64,000 bases of DNA from an uncultured Clostridia bacterium (GCA_944381135.1 CALWJY010000015.1:124001-188000); one strand, 5' to 3'; counted from the stretch's first letter, positions 8,611 through 17,657 are shown. Notes: generated from the letters alone by a model not told the origin. Program-made: numbers and translations.

Positions 8611-8634
8611 AAAAATAAGAGGTCACAGACCTCT
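8611..8634 (-). terminator. Terminator of dnaJ, overlapping its stop codon
   Basis: Minus strand: AGAGGTC/GACCTCT stem with TGT loop, then TATTTTT. The dnaJ TGA (8623-8625) lies inside the hairpin. Confidence 0.8.
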
Positions 8635-9768
8635 CATTTTGTTTTTAAAATCTTTTGCTTTTGGAAAGTCACCTTCATCAAACTTGCTGTCAAGTTCTTT
8701 CAAAACATCCTTTGCTTTTTTGGTGAGGTTCTTTGGTATTTCACTTTTGATTGTCACAAGCAAATCGCCATAACTTTCACGATTCAAAACTTTCACGCCC
8801 TTGCCCTTGATGCGCATAACTGTGCCATTAACGGTGCCAGGTGCAATTTCAATTTCTTTTGTGCCTTTTGTGAGTGGAATTTCAACTTTTCCGCCCAAAA
8901 GACAAGTGGTGAAAGGCACATAGAGGTCAAACATCAAGTCCGTGCCGACGCGCTTGAAAATTGGATGTGTGCCAACTGTGATTTTGATGTTCAAGTCACC
9001 ATTCACGCCCTGACCTTGAGGAGCATTGCCCTCGCCACGCATTCTGATTGTCTGACCGTTGTCAATTCCTGCAGGCACTTTCACGCGAATTTGAGCAGGT
9101 GTTTTCTTGAACCCTTTTCCGCCACACTCTTCGCACTTTTCTTTGATGATTTTTCCGCTTCCATTGCAAGTTGGACAAACCGTTTCACGAATTGTTGTGC
9201 CAAAAAGTGTGTTTTGTTGCATTCTCACACGCCCAGCACCCTTACAATCTGGACAGGTGGAAAAATCTCTGCCGTTTTTTGCACCCGTTCCGTTGCATTT
9301 TTGGCAAGTTTGAATTTTATTCAAAGAAATAATCTTCTCCACGCCAAAAATTGCCTCTTCAAACGAAAGACGCATGGACACATTGATGTCCTCGCCTCGC
9401 CTGTTCACACGGCTTTGCCTCTCTCCACCAAATGCAGAAAAGATGTCCGAAAAGATGTCTGAAAAACCGCCAAATCCTTGACCGCCTCCAAAGCCACCAG
9501 AACCACCAAAAAAGTCGCCAAAACCGCCCGAACCACCACTGAATTGTGGACCGTCAGCCGAGCCATATTGATCATAGTTTGCGCGCTTTTTCTCGTCGCC
9601 CAAAACCTCATATGCCTCGTTGATTTCCTTAAACTTTTCGGCAGCCTCAGGCGCTTTGTTCAAATCGGGATGATATTTTTTTGCAAGACGACGATATGCG
9701 GACTTAATTTCATCCGCATCCGCACTTTTGCTGACTCCCAAAATTTCATAATAGTCCTTATTTGCCAT
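8623..9768 (-). CDS. dnaJ: Co-chaperone DnaJ (Hsp40)
   Basis: Stimulates DnaK ATPase and delivers unfolded clients. About 381 residues. The J-domain (about 1-70) contains YHPDLNK with the HPD motif. A Gly/Phe-rich linker follows. The zinc domain has four repeats: [34 protein letters not shown]-terminal substrate-binding region completes a type I DnaJ. I use the ATG at 9766-9768 ([11 protein letters not shown]), the family start; an ATG 3 codons earlier is closer to AAGGGG and cannot be excluded. It is the last gene of the hrcA-grpE-dnaK-dnaJ cluster, 100 bp after dnaK. Confidence 0.97.
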   Translation of the reverse strand: MANKDYYEILGVSKSADADEIKSAYRRLAKKYHPDLNKAPEAAEKFKEINEAYEVLGDEKKRANYDQYGSADGPQFSGGSGGFGDFFGGSGGFGGGQGFGGFSDIFSDIFSAFGGERQSRVNRRGEDINVSMRLSFEEAIFGVEKIISLNKIQTCQKCNGTGAKNGRDFSTCPDCKGAGRVRMQQNTLFGTTIRETVCPTCNGSGKIIKEKCEECGGKGFKKTPAQIRVKVPAGIDNGQTIRMRGEGNAPQGQGVNGDLNIKITVGTHPIFKRVGTDLMFDLYVPFTTCLLGGKVEIPLTKGTKEIEIAPGTVNGTVMRIKGKGVKVLNRESYGDLLVTIKSEIPKNLTKKAKDVLKELDSKFDEGDFPKAKDFKNKMRGL

Positions 9769-9818
9769 TGGCAACATATGCCCCTTTTGTTAAAATCTTT
9801 GTAAATTTTTAAATGTTT

Positions 9819-9849
9819 AAGCAGTCACAAACTTGATTTATGACTGCTT
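9819..9849 (-). terminator. Hairpin between dnaK and dnaJ
   Basis: AAGCAGTCA pairs perfectly with TGACTGCTT around a 13-nt loop, 19 bp after dnaK. The downstream stretch is A/T-rich but lacks a clean T run, so this may be an attenuator or an mRNA 3' stabiliser rather than a full terminator. It would lower dnaJ relative to dnaK. Confidence 0.55.
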
Positions 9850-9868
9850 ACAACATTTTTGGATTTGT

Positions 9869-11713
9869 TTAGTCAATCACAACTTCTGGGTCGCTTCCGT
9901 CATCTTTCTTGTCAGATGAACCATTTGTTCCTGCGTCACCTGTTCCGTTTGCACCAGCATTTCCGTTTGGATTTGCGTTTTGATACATCTTTGTGAAAAC
10001 TTCGTTGGAAACTTTTGTAAGTTCGTCAAGTTCTTTCTTGACAACCTCGATGTCTTCACTTTCAAACTCTTTCTTTGCTTTTTCAATTTCGTCTTCAAGA
10101 CGCTTTTTGTCCTCAGCAGAAATCTTGTCGCCGTTTTCTTTGAGGAGTTTTTCCAAGGAATAGACCATGTTATCGGCTTGGTTCTTTGTTTCAACAAATT
10201 CCTTTCTCTTCTTGTCTTCTTCAGCGTGGGTCTCAGCCTCTTTGATTGCTTTGTCAATGTCTGCCTCGCTCAAGTTTGAAGAAGCAGTGATTGTGATGTT
10301 TTGCTCTTTGTTTGTGCCAAGGTCTTTTGCAGAAACTTTGACAATTCCGTTTGCATCAATGTCGAATGTCACTTCAATTTGTGGCACACCGCGTGGTGCT
10401 GGTGGAATGTCAGAAAGTTGAAATCTTCCAAGAGTTTTGTTTTGAGCAGCAAACTCTCTTTCACCTTGAAGCACATGGATGTCAACGCCTGGTTGATTGT
10501 CCACAGCAGTTGAGAAAATTTGAGATTTTCTTGTTGGAATTGTGGTGTTTCTTTCAATCAATTTTGTGAACACACCGCCCAATGTTTCAATTCCAAGTGA
10601 AAGTGGAGTGACATCCAAAAGAAGGACATCTTTCACTTCGCCAGCCAAAACGCCTGCTTGAATTGCAGCACCAATGGCAACGCATTCATCTGGGTTGATG
10701 CCTTTGAATGGTTCTTTTCCTGTGAAGTTCTTAACCGCATCAACAACGGCAGGAATTCTGGTTGAACCACCAACAAGAATGACTTTGTCAATTTGTGCAG
10801 TTGAAAGTTTTGCATCTGTCAATGCGCGCTTGCAGCATTCAATTGTCTCTTTGACAAGGTCTTCAGTGATTGCATCAAATTTTGCGCGAGAAATTTCGCA
10901 TTCCAAGTGTTTTGGACCATTTGCATCTGCAGTAATGAATGGAATGCTGACACTTACAAGTTGCTTTGCAGAAAGGTCGATTTTTGCTTTTTCTGCTTCA
11001 TCTTTCAGTCTTTGCATTGCAAGTTTATCTTTGGACAAATCCATTCCGCCATTTTTGCTCTTAAAGTCTTCAACCAAGAAGTCGATGATGCGGTTGTCGA
11101 AGTCATCGCCACCAAGACGAGTGTTTCCGTTTGTTGACAAAACTTCAAAAACGTTGTCGCCAATTTCGAGAATGGAAACATCAAATGTTCCACCACCAAG
11201 GTCATAAACCAAAATTTTCTGATTTTTGTTTTCGCCCTTGTCAAGTCCATATGCCAAAGCGGCAGCGGTTGGTTCGTTGATGATTCTCAAAACTTCAAGC
11301 CCAGCAATTTTTCCGGCATCCTTTGTTGCTTGACGTTGGCTGTCGTTGAAATATGCAGGCACAGTGATGACTGCTTGTGTCACTTTCTCGCCAAGATAAC
11401 TTTCAGCATCCTCTTTAAGTTTGCTTAAAATCATGGCAGAAATTTCCTGAGGTGTGTATTCCTTGCCATTAAGTTTTACTCTATAGTTTGTGCCCATCTC
11501 TCTTTTAATGGAAATCACGGTGTTGTCATGGTTGATGATTGCTTGGCGTTTTGCCACCTTTCCAACCAATCTTTCGCCGTCTTTTGTGTAGGCCACAACA
11601 GAAGGTGTGGTTCTGTCTCCTTCAGCGTTTGCAATGACGGTTGGTTTTCCGCCTTCCATAACTGCCACGCAAGAGTTTGTTGTTCCTAAGTCAATACCAA
11701 TAATTTTGCTCAT
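9869..11713 (-). CDS. dnaK: Molecular chaperone DnaK (Hsp70)
   Basis: The central ATP-dependent chaperone, 614 residues (usual length). Signatures: [19 protein letters not shown] at the N-terminus, [15 protein letters not shown], and [13 protein letters not shown]. The substrate-binding domain and a helical lid follow. The Gly/Asn-rich tail ends in EVVID, close to the usual EEVD-like bacterial terminus. The start ATG at 11711-11713 is preceded by AAAGGAG. The 327-bp gap to grpE is long for this operon; I see no convincing promoter in it. Confidence 0.98.
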   Translation of the reverse strand: MSKIIGIDLGTTNSCVAVMEGGKPTVIANAEGDRTTPSVVAYTKDGERLVGKVAKRQAIINHDNTVISIKREMGTNYRVKLNGKEYTPQEISAMILSKLKEDAESYLGEKVTQAVITVPAYFNDSQRQATKDAGKIAGLEVLRIINEPTAAALAYGLDKGENKNQKILVYDLGGGTFDVSILEIGDNVFEVLSTNGNTRLGGDDFDNRIIDFLVEDFKSKNGGMDLSKDKLAMQRLKDEAEKAKIDLSAKQLVSVSIPFITADANGPKHLECEISRAKFDAITEDLVKETIECCKRALTDAKLSTAQIDKVILVGGSTRIPAVVDAVKNFTGKEPFKGINPDECVAIGAAIQAGVLAGEVKDVLLLDVTPLSLGIETLGGVFTKLIERNTTIPTRKSQIFSTAVDNQPGVDIHVLQGEREFAAQNKTLGRFQLSDIPPAPRGVPQIEVTFDIDANGIVKVSAKDLGTNKEQNITITASSNLSEADIDKAIKEAETHAEEDKKRKEFVETKNQADNMVYSLEKLLKENGDKISAEDKKRLEDEIEKAKKEFESEDIEVVKKELDELTKVSNEVFTKMYQNANPNGNAGANGTGDAGTNGSSDKKDDGSDPEVVID

Positions 11714-12040
11714 TTTTTTGTTCTCCTTTCTTTTTTAGGCTTTCGCCAAATTTTTATTTTTTTGTCAAAAATTCATCAAAATTTGCAATTTTTTCACGAT
11801 TTTTTGATTTTTTCGCTTATTTTTGCGAAATTTCTTTAAAACTTGTTGACATTTTGTTTTTGATTTTTTATTTGTTTGTTTAGTATCTTTGATTTAATTT
11901 TTTTTTGTTTTAATTTAATTTTTTGTTGTTGTGATTTGATTTTAATTTAATTTGTCTGCTTTAAAACTTAAAAGTTTAAAACAGAAAATCAAATTCAAAT
12001 TTCATATTGTTGTTTCTTCTTATGTATCAAATGTTGCAAT
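11714..12040. other. A/T-rich gap between grpE and dnaK with no gene
   Basis: This 327-bp stretch consists largely of T-runs and A/T low-complexity sequence (TTTAATTT and similar). It contains no credible ORF, no CIRCE copy and no sigma-A promoter I would defend. It probably acts as a long intra-operon spacer or 5' leader for dnaK. Confidence 0.5.
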
Positions 12041-12769
12041 TTATGAATGCTTGTTGACAATCACTTTGGCATATCTAATCACCTTGCCGTTCAACATCCA
12101 GCCCGCTTGAAACTCGTCCAAAATGACATCTTCATCTTTGCTTTCATCTGACATCACAGCAATCACATTGTGAAGATGTGGATTGAATTTTTGTCCAATT
12201 GTCTCAATTCTTTCAACATTCAAAGTTTTCAAAGCATCAAGGATTTTTTCTTCAATCATGTTGATTCCTGAAAGCACGGTTTCATCTTCAATGCTCTTCT
12301 TTGCCTCTTTAAATGTGTCAAGACATGGCAAAAACACTTCAATCACGCTTCGCACACCCTCTTGCCGTTGAACATCCAACTGCTCTGCAACATGTTTGCG
12401 ATAGTTTTCAAAATCTGCTTGCAGGCGCTGTGCAATTGCCAAATATTCACTTGCCTTATTTTGCCCATGCTCGTGGCAATGTCCGTGATGTTTGTTGTGC
12501 TTGTGATGTTCGTGCTCTTCATGGCAGTGGTCACATTCGCATTCATCATCTTCGCAGTCGCAATCATCTCCACAGTGGCAGTGCTCGCAATGACACTCGT
12601 CGTTTTCGCATTCTTTGTCTTCGCCACACTCGCATTTCTCGCCCCCGTTACATTTGCAATCTTCGCATTTGCACTTTTCTTTTTCCTTGTGCTCTTCCTC
12701 GTCATGCTCTTGCTCGGACTTCAATTTTTGTTCTTCGTCCTCAAATTTTTTTGCGTCCTCTTTTTTCAT
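12041..12769 (-). CDS. grpE: GrpE nucleotide-exchange factor with a Cys/His-rich N-terminal extension
   Basis: Nucleotide-exchange factor for DnaK. The conserved GrpE domain starts near residue 106 (YLAIAQRLQADFENYRKH) and runs to the C-terminus with PHLHNVIAVM and GWMLNGKVIRYAKVIV, so identity is secure. Before it is an acidic stretch and then, at residues 33-101, 17 cysteines and 14 histidines in 69 residues. These include seven C-x-C pairs (CKC, CEC, CHC, CDC) and a His-rich end (HEEHEHHKHNKHHGHCHEH). This looks like a metallothionein-type metal-binding segment, which standard GrpE lacks; usual GrpE N-termini are acidic and disordered. Total 242 residues. It begins directly after the hrcA stop; the SD GGAG lies inside hrcA. 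Confidence 0.93.
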   Translation of the reverse strand: MKKEDAKKFEDEEQKLKSEQEHDEEEHKEKEKCKCEDCKCNGGEKCECGEDKECENDECHCEHCHCGDDCDCEDDECECDHCHEEHEHHKHNKHHGHCHEHGQNKASEYLAIAQRLQADFENYRKHVAEQLDVQRQEGVRSVIEVFLPCLDTFKEAKKSIEDETVLSGINMIEEKILDALKTLNVERIETIGQKFNPHLHNVIAVMSDESKDEDVILDEFQAGWMLNGKVIRYAKVIVNKHS

Positions 12770-13765
12770 CTATTCTCCTTTCTCCTTATTAAGTTCGTCA
12801 ACCACCACTTTCAAGGCTGAGGCAATGCTGGAATAGTCCATTTTTTGTGGTCCAAACACACCAATTGAGGCAAGTTTGTTTCCGCCCACAATGATTGGTG
12901 CTTTGATGACCGAACATTTTTCCTCGTCATCGTCGGCAATCACAGCGGAAATGTCTTTTTCGGTGTCGTCCAAGACTTCAATCAACTCTTGCTCGTCATT
13001 CAAAGTTTTCAAAACTTTCTTGGCGTCCTCGCGAGAGTTTTCGTTCACCAAATCAACCACACCCTCCGCTTGAACATTCAGAAGTTTGTGTTTGTTGAGT
13101 TTTGAAAGCCCCGCAACAACACTGTCAACAAGTGCCTGAAAAGCCTCAATCTCACCGCTCATGCCTTTCATGAACTCATCAATGTTGTCCATCAAAAAGC
13201 CCATGGTTTCGCCTTTGAAATATTTTGTCAAATAGTTCGAGGCGTCCTCACAAGAGGCAGGGCTGGCAGAGATGTCCATGTTTTCGGTGATGTAGCCATA
13301 GTTTGTGCCAATCAAAACCATGCATTTTTCGCTCAAAAGTGGAACGATTTTGAACTCCTGCAAAATCAGATTTTCAATGCCGTTTACAAGCACAACGGTT
13401 GGATAGTTTGTTGCCTTGCTGATGATTTTTGCAATTCCAGCAACAATTTCATTTAAACTTTGCGTTCTGTTGCCAATAAGGTCGCGCACCTGTTTCAATT
13501 CGCTGTTTGTTGCCTTGATGTCTTTCAACATGTTTTCAACATAGAAGCGATATCCCTGTGCGGTTGGAATGCGCCCGCCCGAAGTGTGAAGTTGCCTCAA
13601 AAACCCCATAGCCTCCAGCGCATTCAGTTCGTTTCGAAGAGTGGCAGTGGAAACATCCAGCGACGTCCTGTCTTTCACCGAACCGCTTGTGATTGGCGCA
13701 GAATCTTTGATGAACTCTTCAACAGCAATGTTCAAAATCTTAATTTTTCTTTCGGATAGTTTCAT
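12770..13765 (-). CDS. hrcA: Heat-inducible transcription repressor HrcA
   Basis: Repressor of class I heat-shock genes; it binds CIRCE and is kept active by GroEL. 331 residues, normal length. The N-terminal winged helix includes ERKIKILNIAVEEFI and VSTATLRNELNALEAMGFLRQLHTSGGRIPT. The central and C-terminal parts form the GAF-like dimerisation/insertion domain. It is the first gene of hrcA-grpE-dnaK-dnaJ, with a CIRCE element between its promoter and its ATG, so the operon is autoregulated. No good Shine-Dalgarno sequence stands before the ATG (only AAGG further up). Confidence 0.97.
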   Translation of the reverse strand: MKLSERKIKILNIAVEEFIKDSAPITSGSVKDRTSLDVSTATLRNELNALEAMGFLRQLHTSGGRIPTAQGYRFYVENMLKDIKATNSELKQVRDLIGNRTQSLNEIVAGIAKIISKATNYPTVVLVNGIENLILQEFKIVPLLSEKCMVLIGTNYGYITENMDISASPASCEDASNYLTKYFKGETMGFLMDNIDEFMKGMSGEIEAFQALVDSVVAGLSKLNKHKLLNVQAEGVVDLVNENSREDAKKVLKTLNDEQELIEVLDDTEKDISAVIADDDEEKCSVIKAPIIVGGNKLASIGVFGPQKMDYSSIASALKVVVDELNKEKGE

Positions 13766-13792
13766 AAATTCAAAACCTTGTTTTTAAGATTA

Positions 13793-13819
13793 TTAGCACT
13801 CTCGACTTTCAAGTGCTAA
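13793..13819. promoter_or_regulatory. CIRCE element (HrcA operator)
   Basis: TTAGCACTC, 9 nt, AAGTGCTAA: the classical inverted repeat with one mismatch from GAGTGCTAA. It lies between the -10 box and the hrcA start. Confidence 0.95.
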
Positions 13820-13823
13820 CACT

Positions 13824-13852
13824 ATTATATGCACATAAAAAAGAAAAGTCAA
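13824..13852 (-). promoter_or_regulatory. Promoter of the hrcA operon
   Basis: Minus strand TTGACT (13847-13852), 17-bp spacer, TATAAT (13824-13829), immediately upstream of the CIRCE element. Confidence 0.9.
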
Positions 13853-14009
13853 CAAAATTTGCCAACTTTTTTAAAAAATTTTAAATTCTGAAAATGATTT
13901 GGTTTAAAATCCTTTCAAAGTGGAACTAAATTTCATTCAAACATACAAAACAAATAAAAAATAATGTAAATACTTATATATAAAATATAAATAAAACATT
14001 GTTGTGCGT

Positions 14010-14037
14010 GTCATTTTTGGAACCTTTTTCATATTAT
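14010..14037 (+). promoter_or_regulatory. Candidate sporulation (SigE-like) promoter
   Basis: GTCATTT (14010-14016), a 13-bp spacer, CATATTAT (14030-14037). This resembles mother-cell SigE promoters, whose -10 begins CATA. No acceptable sigma-A -35 pairs with the local TATAAT. A SigK reading is also possible. Confidence 0.5.
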
Positions 14038-14068
14038 AATACTGTATGGACTTTAAGGAGGTTTTAAA

Positions 14069-14740
14069 ATGTCTTTTTACATCAATAACACCAATCCAAA
14101 CAAGCCAGGCCCAATTTGCGGAAACCCAATGAATGGAATTTGTGAAAAAATTTTGATTGAAACAACCAAAGTCTTCGATGCTTGCGTATGCACAAGCACT
14201 GAAACCGGAATTGTTTTGCCTGTGACAGACTTCACCCCTGCCGACCCTGTTTTGCCACTCACATATGTGTCTGCAGAAAACACCTTTGGTCAAAGTGCAA
14301 CAATCTCTGACCTTGTGGTTGACAGACTTGAAACTTGCCCAAACTATGCCAATGTAAGTTTCACAATCACCATTCCTGTGACGGTTACATACCGTGACGC
14401 AAACGGCACACTTGGAAGTGCACTTTCAACAATCACAGTCAACAAATCAGTGATTTTGTTTGTTCCACAACCTGCTCTTTCTCCAATTGACATCGTTGCC
14501 GTTGGAACATTCTCAAGCAGAATCGGAACATTCACCACACCAAATGTTTTCACCGTGACAGGATGCATTCAAGTCATCGTGAAAGTTGTCAGCGTTGTGG
14601 ATGTGCTTGTGCCATCATATGGCTATCCAACCCTTCCACCATGCCGTCAAGCACCAACACAAAACGCCTGCCCAGGATTCCAAGATTTGCCAATCTATCC
14701 AACCGCCACAGCAATCAATGACATTCCAACAACTCTATAG
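14069..14740 (+). CDS. Putative spore-surface or coat protein (223 aa)
   Basis: Family not firmly recognised. There is no signal peptide. The N-terminus is Asn/Pro/Cys-rich (CGNPMNGICEKI), then VFDACVCTST. The body is Thr/Val-rich with alternating beta-strand pattern (VSFTITIPVTVTYRD). The end is Cys/Pro-rich (LPPCRQAPTQNACPGF). Cysteines occur about seven times in a protein without an export signal, a composition typical of clostridial spore coat and exosporium proteins. A SigE-like promoter and the GGAGG ribosome binding site support mother-cell expression. It is monocistronic and ends in a strong terminator. The spore role is inference. Confidence 0.65.
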   Translation: MSFYINNTNPNKPGPICGNPMNGICEKILIETTKVFDACVCTSTETGIVLPVTDFTPADPVLPLTYVSAENTFGQSATISDLVVDRLETCPNYANVSFTITIPVTVTYRDANGTLGSALSTITVNKSVILFVPQPALSPIDIVAVGTFSSRIGTFTTPNVFTVTGCIQVIVKVVSVVDVLVPSYGYPTLPPCRQAPTQNACPGFQDLPIYPTATAINDIPTTL

Positions 14741-14840
14741 GTCTGATGTAGGATGGAAAAACCAAAGGATAAGAAAATTCCAGCATTTCAAAAGAAATGA
14801 AGAAAACTTATCTTCAAAACAACAAATCTTGAAAAAAAAC

Positions 14841-14877
14841 AAAAAGCCCACAAACAAATGCTTTGTGGACTTTTTTT
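14841..14877 (+). terminator. Terminator of the 14069 gene
   Basis: CCACAAA/TTTGTGG stem extended by a one-pair mismatch into AAAAAG/CTTTTT, with a 7-nt loop and a T7 tail. Confidence 0.85.
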
Positions 14878-14983
14878 GAATATCAATGTTTTTAATTGAT
14901 CTTCCGATGTTTTTAATTTTTTCAGATTGTTTTCAGACTTATCTAACCCACGACTTATCAGATTTCAACTTAAACTGCATAAA

Positions 14984-15010
14984 CAAAAAAAGATGGCAAA
15001 CGCCACCTCT
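14984..15010 (-). terminator. Terminator of rplM-rpsI
   Basis: Minus strand AGAGGTGGC/GCCATCTTT stem (two G-T pairs), 4-nt loop, then seven T. It starts 10 bp after the rpsI stop. Confidence 0.85.
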
Positions 15011-15019
15011 TTTGAAAAA

Positions 15020-15433
15020 TTAACGTTTTGAGAATTGTGATGCTTTTCTTGCCTTTTTGAGACCATATTTCTTACGCTCTTTCATTCTTGGGTCACGAGT
15101 GAGGAGTCCAGCGTCTTTAAGTTCTTTTTTATATGTCTCATTTGCTCTGACAAGCGCTCTTGCAATTCCGTGGCTGATTGCGCCAGCTTGACCAGAAATG
15201 CCACCGCCCTCAACATTCACAACAACATCAAACTTGTCTGCTGTGCCTGTGATTGTGAGAGGTTGTTTTGCAATCAAAATCAAAGTGTCGCGTTGGAGAT
15301 ATTCCTCAACATCTCTTCCGTTGATTTCAATTTTGCCTGTGCCTGCAAACATGCGCACTCTTGCAATTGATTTTTTTCTTCTTCCTGTTGCAATGAAGCA
15401 ACCTGTTTTGTTTTGTTTCTTCTCAGCCATCAT
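15020..15433 (-). CDS. rpsI: Small ribosomal subunit protein uS9
   Basis: 137 residues. Hallmarks: [17 protein letters not shown], the mid-region [21 protein letters not shown], and the basic C-terminus [17 protein letters not shown], whose final arginine reaches the P-site tRNA. Its ATG overlaps the rplM stop (ATGA), so translation is coupled. A second in-frame ATG follows immediately and either may initiate. Confidence 0.98.
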   Translation of the reverse strand: MMAEKKQNKTGCFIATGRRKKSIARVRMFAGTGKIEINGRDVEEYLQRDTLILIAKQPLTITGTADKFDVVVNVEGGGISGQAGAISHGIARALVRANETYKKELKDAGLLTRDPRMKERKKYGLKKARKASQFSKR

Positions 15434-15873
15434 TCAATTGCTCCTTTTAAGGTGATTGCTTGTGGATTTTGAGCTTGTTGTTTGTGCTCTGCATCCTTAT
15501 AAACATGAAGTCTTGTGATTTGTTTTCTTCCAAGAGTTGTTTTTGGAAGCATTCCTTTGACCGCTTTCCAAACAACTTTGTCAGAATTTTTTGCCATAAG
15601 TGTGCCATAATCCACTTCTTTAAGTCCGCCAACATAACCTGTGTGCCAACGGAATTTCTTTTGTTCCTTTTTCTTTCCTGTCAGAACCACTTTGTCGGAG
15701 TTGATGACAACAACAAAGTCTCCTGTGTCAACATGAGGAGTGTAGATTGTTTTATTTTTGCCGGTCAAAATGTCTGCAACTTGGCTTGCAAGGCGTCCAA
15801 GAGGCATTCCTGTTGCGTCAACAAGAAACCATTTTCTTTCAACTGAGACCGGATTTGCCATGTATGTTTTCAT
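15430..15873 (-). CDS. rplM: Large ribosomal subunit protein uL13
   Basis: 147 residues. Family signatures: [18 protein letters not shown] near the N-terminus, the central [18 protein letters not shown], and [20 protein letters not shown] towards the end. First gene of the rplM-rpsI operon, as in most Firmicutes. It has an AAAGGAAG ribosome binding site and a structured leader. Confidence 0.98.
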   Translation of the reverse strand: MKTYMANPVSVERKWFLVDATGMPLGRLASQVADILTGKNKTIYTPHVDTGDFVVVINSDKVVLTGKKKEQKKFRWHTGYVGGLKEVDYGTLMAKNSDKVVWKAVKGMLPKTTLGRKQITRLHVYKDAEHKQQAQNPQAITLKGAIE

Positions 15874-15937
15874 TGTTTTCTTCCTTTTAAAATTTCTCTC
15901 TTGTCCTGAATTTGACTTTTATGGGGCTAACAATAAA

Positions 15938-15962
15938 AATCGCCTTCAAAATAAAGACGATT
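15938..15962 (-). promoter_or_regulatory. Hairpin in the rplM leader, candidate L13 autoregulatory structure
   Basis: AATCGTCTT pairs with AAGGCGATT (9 bp, one G-T) across a 7-nt loop close to the transcription start, followed by TTTTTATTG. Ribosomal protein leaders of this kind upstream of rplM occur in Firmicutes. I cannot align it to the known L13 leader model here. Confidence 0.45.
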
Positions 15963-15964
15963 AT

Positions 15965-15993
15965 ATTTTAAACAAAAACCACGCCTTTGTCAA
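15965..15993 (-). promoter_or_regulatory. Promoter of rplM-rpsI
   Basis: Minus strand TTGACA (15988-15993), 17-bp spacer, TAAAAT (15965-15970). Confidence 0.8.
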
Positions 15994-16155
15994 GCATTTA
16001 CGCAAAAGTTTTGCAAAAATTTTGAGCGTCCATGATGCGTTCTGTTCTTCTTGTCATTCTAACATCATTGACGCGTTTTGTTTGTTTTTAATCTCTCCCC
16101 GTCATTCCATCACTGATGTCGTCATTGATGCTGTCGAACATTATTCTCAACAATT

Positions 16156-16491
16156 TCAAATTTCGATTATGGTGATTCCCGGATTTGAAGTATAAAAATC
16201 TCTGTCGCCATAAATTGACTTGTCTCGGTTTAAAATTTTCTGAGCATCTTTGTCAAAAGGGTTCCACTTGTCACCGAAAAAATAGTTTTCAATGAAGCCA
16301 ATCCTCTTCCATTCTGCCAATTTCGGTCTTAAAGCCAAAAGGATTGCTCCGCCAACTCCATGCGAGCCATATCCATGCACAACCTTGATTGCCACCGCAC
16401 CCTCTTTCTTTGCGTTTTCAATTTCAATCTCAATCAAAATCAGTGCATGTTCAACAGAAAAATTGCCTTGTTCCAAATTCAGTGTTTTCAT
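16156..16491 (-). CDS. Smr-domain protein
   Basis: A 111-residue protein resembling a stand-alone Smr domain: MKTLNLEQ with alternating hydrophobics, then a long helix (SVEHALILIEIEIENAKKEG), then VVHGYGSHGVGGAI, the counterpart of the HGxG loop, and a C-terminal strand GITIIEI. Smr domains nick or bind branched DNA or RNA (MutS2, ribosome-rescue nucleases). This one lacks MutS2 and any extra domain. There is no Shine-Dalgarno sequence; the -10 box lies 6 nt before the ATG, so the mRNA should begin at the start codon. Confidence 0.75.
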   Translation of the reverse strand: MKTLNLEQGNFSVEHALILIEIEIENAKKEGAVAIKVVHGYGSHGVGGAILLALRPKLAEWKRIGFIENYFFGDKWNPFDKDAQKILNRDKSIYGDRDFYTSNPGITIIEI

Positions 16492-16497
16492 AAGATG

Positions 16498-16527
16498 ATT
16501 ATATCACAAAACGCTCAATCATTGCAA
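16498..16527 (-). promoter_or_regulatory. Promoter of the Smr gene, 6 nt from the ATG
   Basis: Minus strand TTGCAA (16522-16527), an 18-bp spacer ending TGTGA, TATAAT (16498-16503), then exactly 6 nt before the ATG at 16489-16491. Confidence 0.75.
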
Positions 16528-16703
16528 TTGTTATGCAGTTTAAAGTTAATATATAAAAGAATAAAACAATATAAAAGAAAATAGGACAAAAATAGAACAA
16601 GTCATACTTTAAAAAAAATCATCTTTGCTTTCTTTTAAATTTGATGTCTATGTTATGTTGTTTATAATCAAAATTCTTAAATTGCAAGATAGTAAAAAAC
16701 ATC

Positions 16704-16746
16704 AAAAAACAAGCCCAAACTGAGGTGCCACCCCAAACGGACTTGT
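16704..16746 (-). terminator. Terminator of the lipoprotein gene
   Basis: Minus strand ACAAG...CTTGT outer stem enclosing further G-C pairs (GGTG/CACC), followed by six T. It lies 24 bp after the stop. Confidence 0.65.
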
Positions 16747-16769
16747 TTTTGGTTTTTAATCAAGTTTTC

Positions 16770-17501
16770 TTATGCAATTTCAGCAATGTCAACAAAAGAG
16801 TTCAAATTTGGAAAACTTACGGCACGTGTGGATGCTTTGATTAAAACTTCCATTGACTTGCCTTCTGATTCAACATTTTCATAAATTTCATTCACAATTC
16901 CATTTTCAAAAGAAACTCTGAATATTGTGTCTTCATAATAATCGCTTGCAATTTTGACTTCAAACATGGTTGTTTCACCATCAACAAGTCTGCGGATTTC
17001 CATTCCGTCTTGGCTTTGTGAAGTCAAAGATGAAAGCAAGTCACCAATGTTTGCCAAAGAAGTGAAAGTTTCAACATGTGACAAATTGTCTTCAGCACCT
17101 GCAGAGTCAAGAGACATTTTAATCTTTTGTCCCATTGCTTCCATGTAAAGATATCCGTCTGTGACATAGATGTTGATTTCCATGTCTTCAGTTGCCTGTT
17201 GTCCAATCATTTCCTTTGGCATTGTCATTTCATATTTAAGATCAAAATCACCTGTTTGTGCGTCAACAATTTGAAATTGAACTTCTCCAATTTTTTTCCC
17301 GTTAAATTTTGCTGTGGCTGAATATCCTGTCATTGAAGATTCAACACCTTCTGTGCCAACATAGTCCACAACTTCTTGCGCTGTGATTGTTTCTGCATCT
17401 GCAAAGTTGACATTTGCAAGGTTTGAGCCACCACAACCTGCAAATCCAACAATTGCCACAAATGCAAGTGAAAGTGGCAAAAGTTTTAAAAGCTTTTTCA
17501 T
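16770..17501 (-). CDS. Predicted lipoprotein (LppX/DUF6612-like fold possible)
   Basis: 243 residues. The ATG at 17499-17501 is chosen because GGGGAGG precedes it and because it gives a proper signal: MKKLLKLLPLSLAFVAIVG followed by the lipobox FAGC, so Cys would be lipidated and the protein anchored outside the membrane. The mature part has repeated beta-strand and Asp/Gly-turn patterns (FDLKYEMTMPKEMIG, INIYVTDGYLYMEAMGQKIKM) resembling lipoproteins that bind lipids or sense wall precursors. That resemblance is impression only. Transcribed alone. Confidence 0.8.
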   Translation of the reverse strand: MKKLLKLLPLSLAFVAIVGFAGCGGSNLANVNFADAETITAQEVVDYVGTEGVESSMTGYSATAKFNGKKIGEVQFQIVDAQTGDFDLKYEMTMPKEMIGQQATEDMEINIYVTDGYLYMEAMGQKIKMSLDSAGAEDNLSHVETFTSLANIGDLLSSLTSQSQDGMEIRRLVDGETTMFEVKIASDYYEDTIFRVSFENGIVNEIYENVESEGKSMEVLIKASTRAVSFPNLNSFVDIAEIA

Positions 17502-17657
17502 TTTTCCTCCCCTCTTGAATTTATATTCCAAAACATTTTGTTTTGTTAAAATCATTGTAGTTCATAGGAGGGGGGGGTTGTCAAGTGATTTTTATAATTT
17601 ATTTAAAAATTTTTAATAGTTTTTTAAATTTGTCGGCAAAAACATCAAATTTCGACT

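Noticed and set aside
8557..9462. 301-codon plus-strand open frame rich in Cys/His
   Set aside because: Antisense to dnaJ; the minus-strand product is a complete DnaJ with HPD and zinc motifs.
12313..12820. Two plus-strand frames opposite grpE, one strongly hydrophobic
   Set aside because: They mirror the Cys/His/Glu/Lys-rich GrpE extension; no initiation signal, and hydrophobicity is expected from the complement of GAA/AAA codons.
16020..16155. Repeated GTCATT/ATGATG pattern between smr and rplM
   Set aside because: Imperfect and too short to call a repeat element; no conserved unit length.
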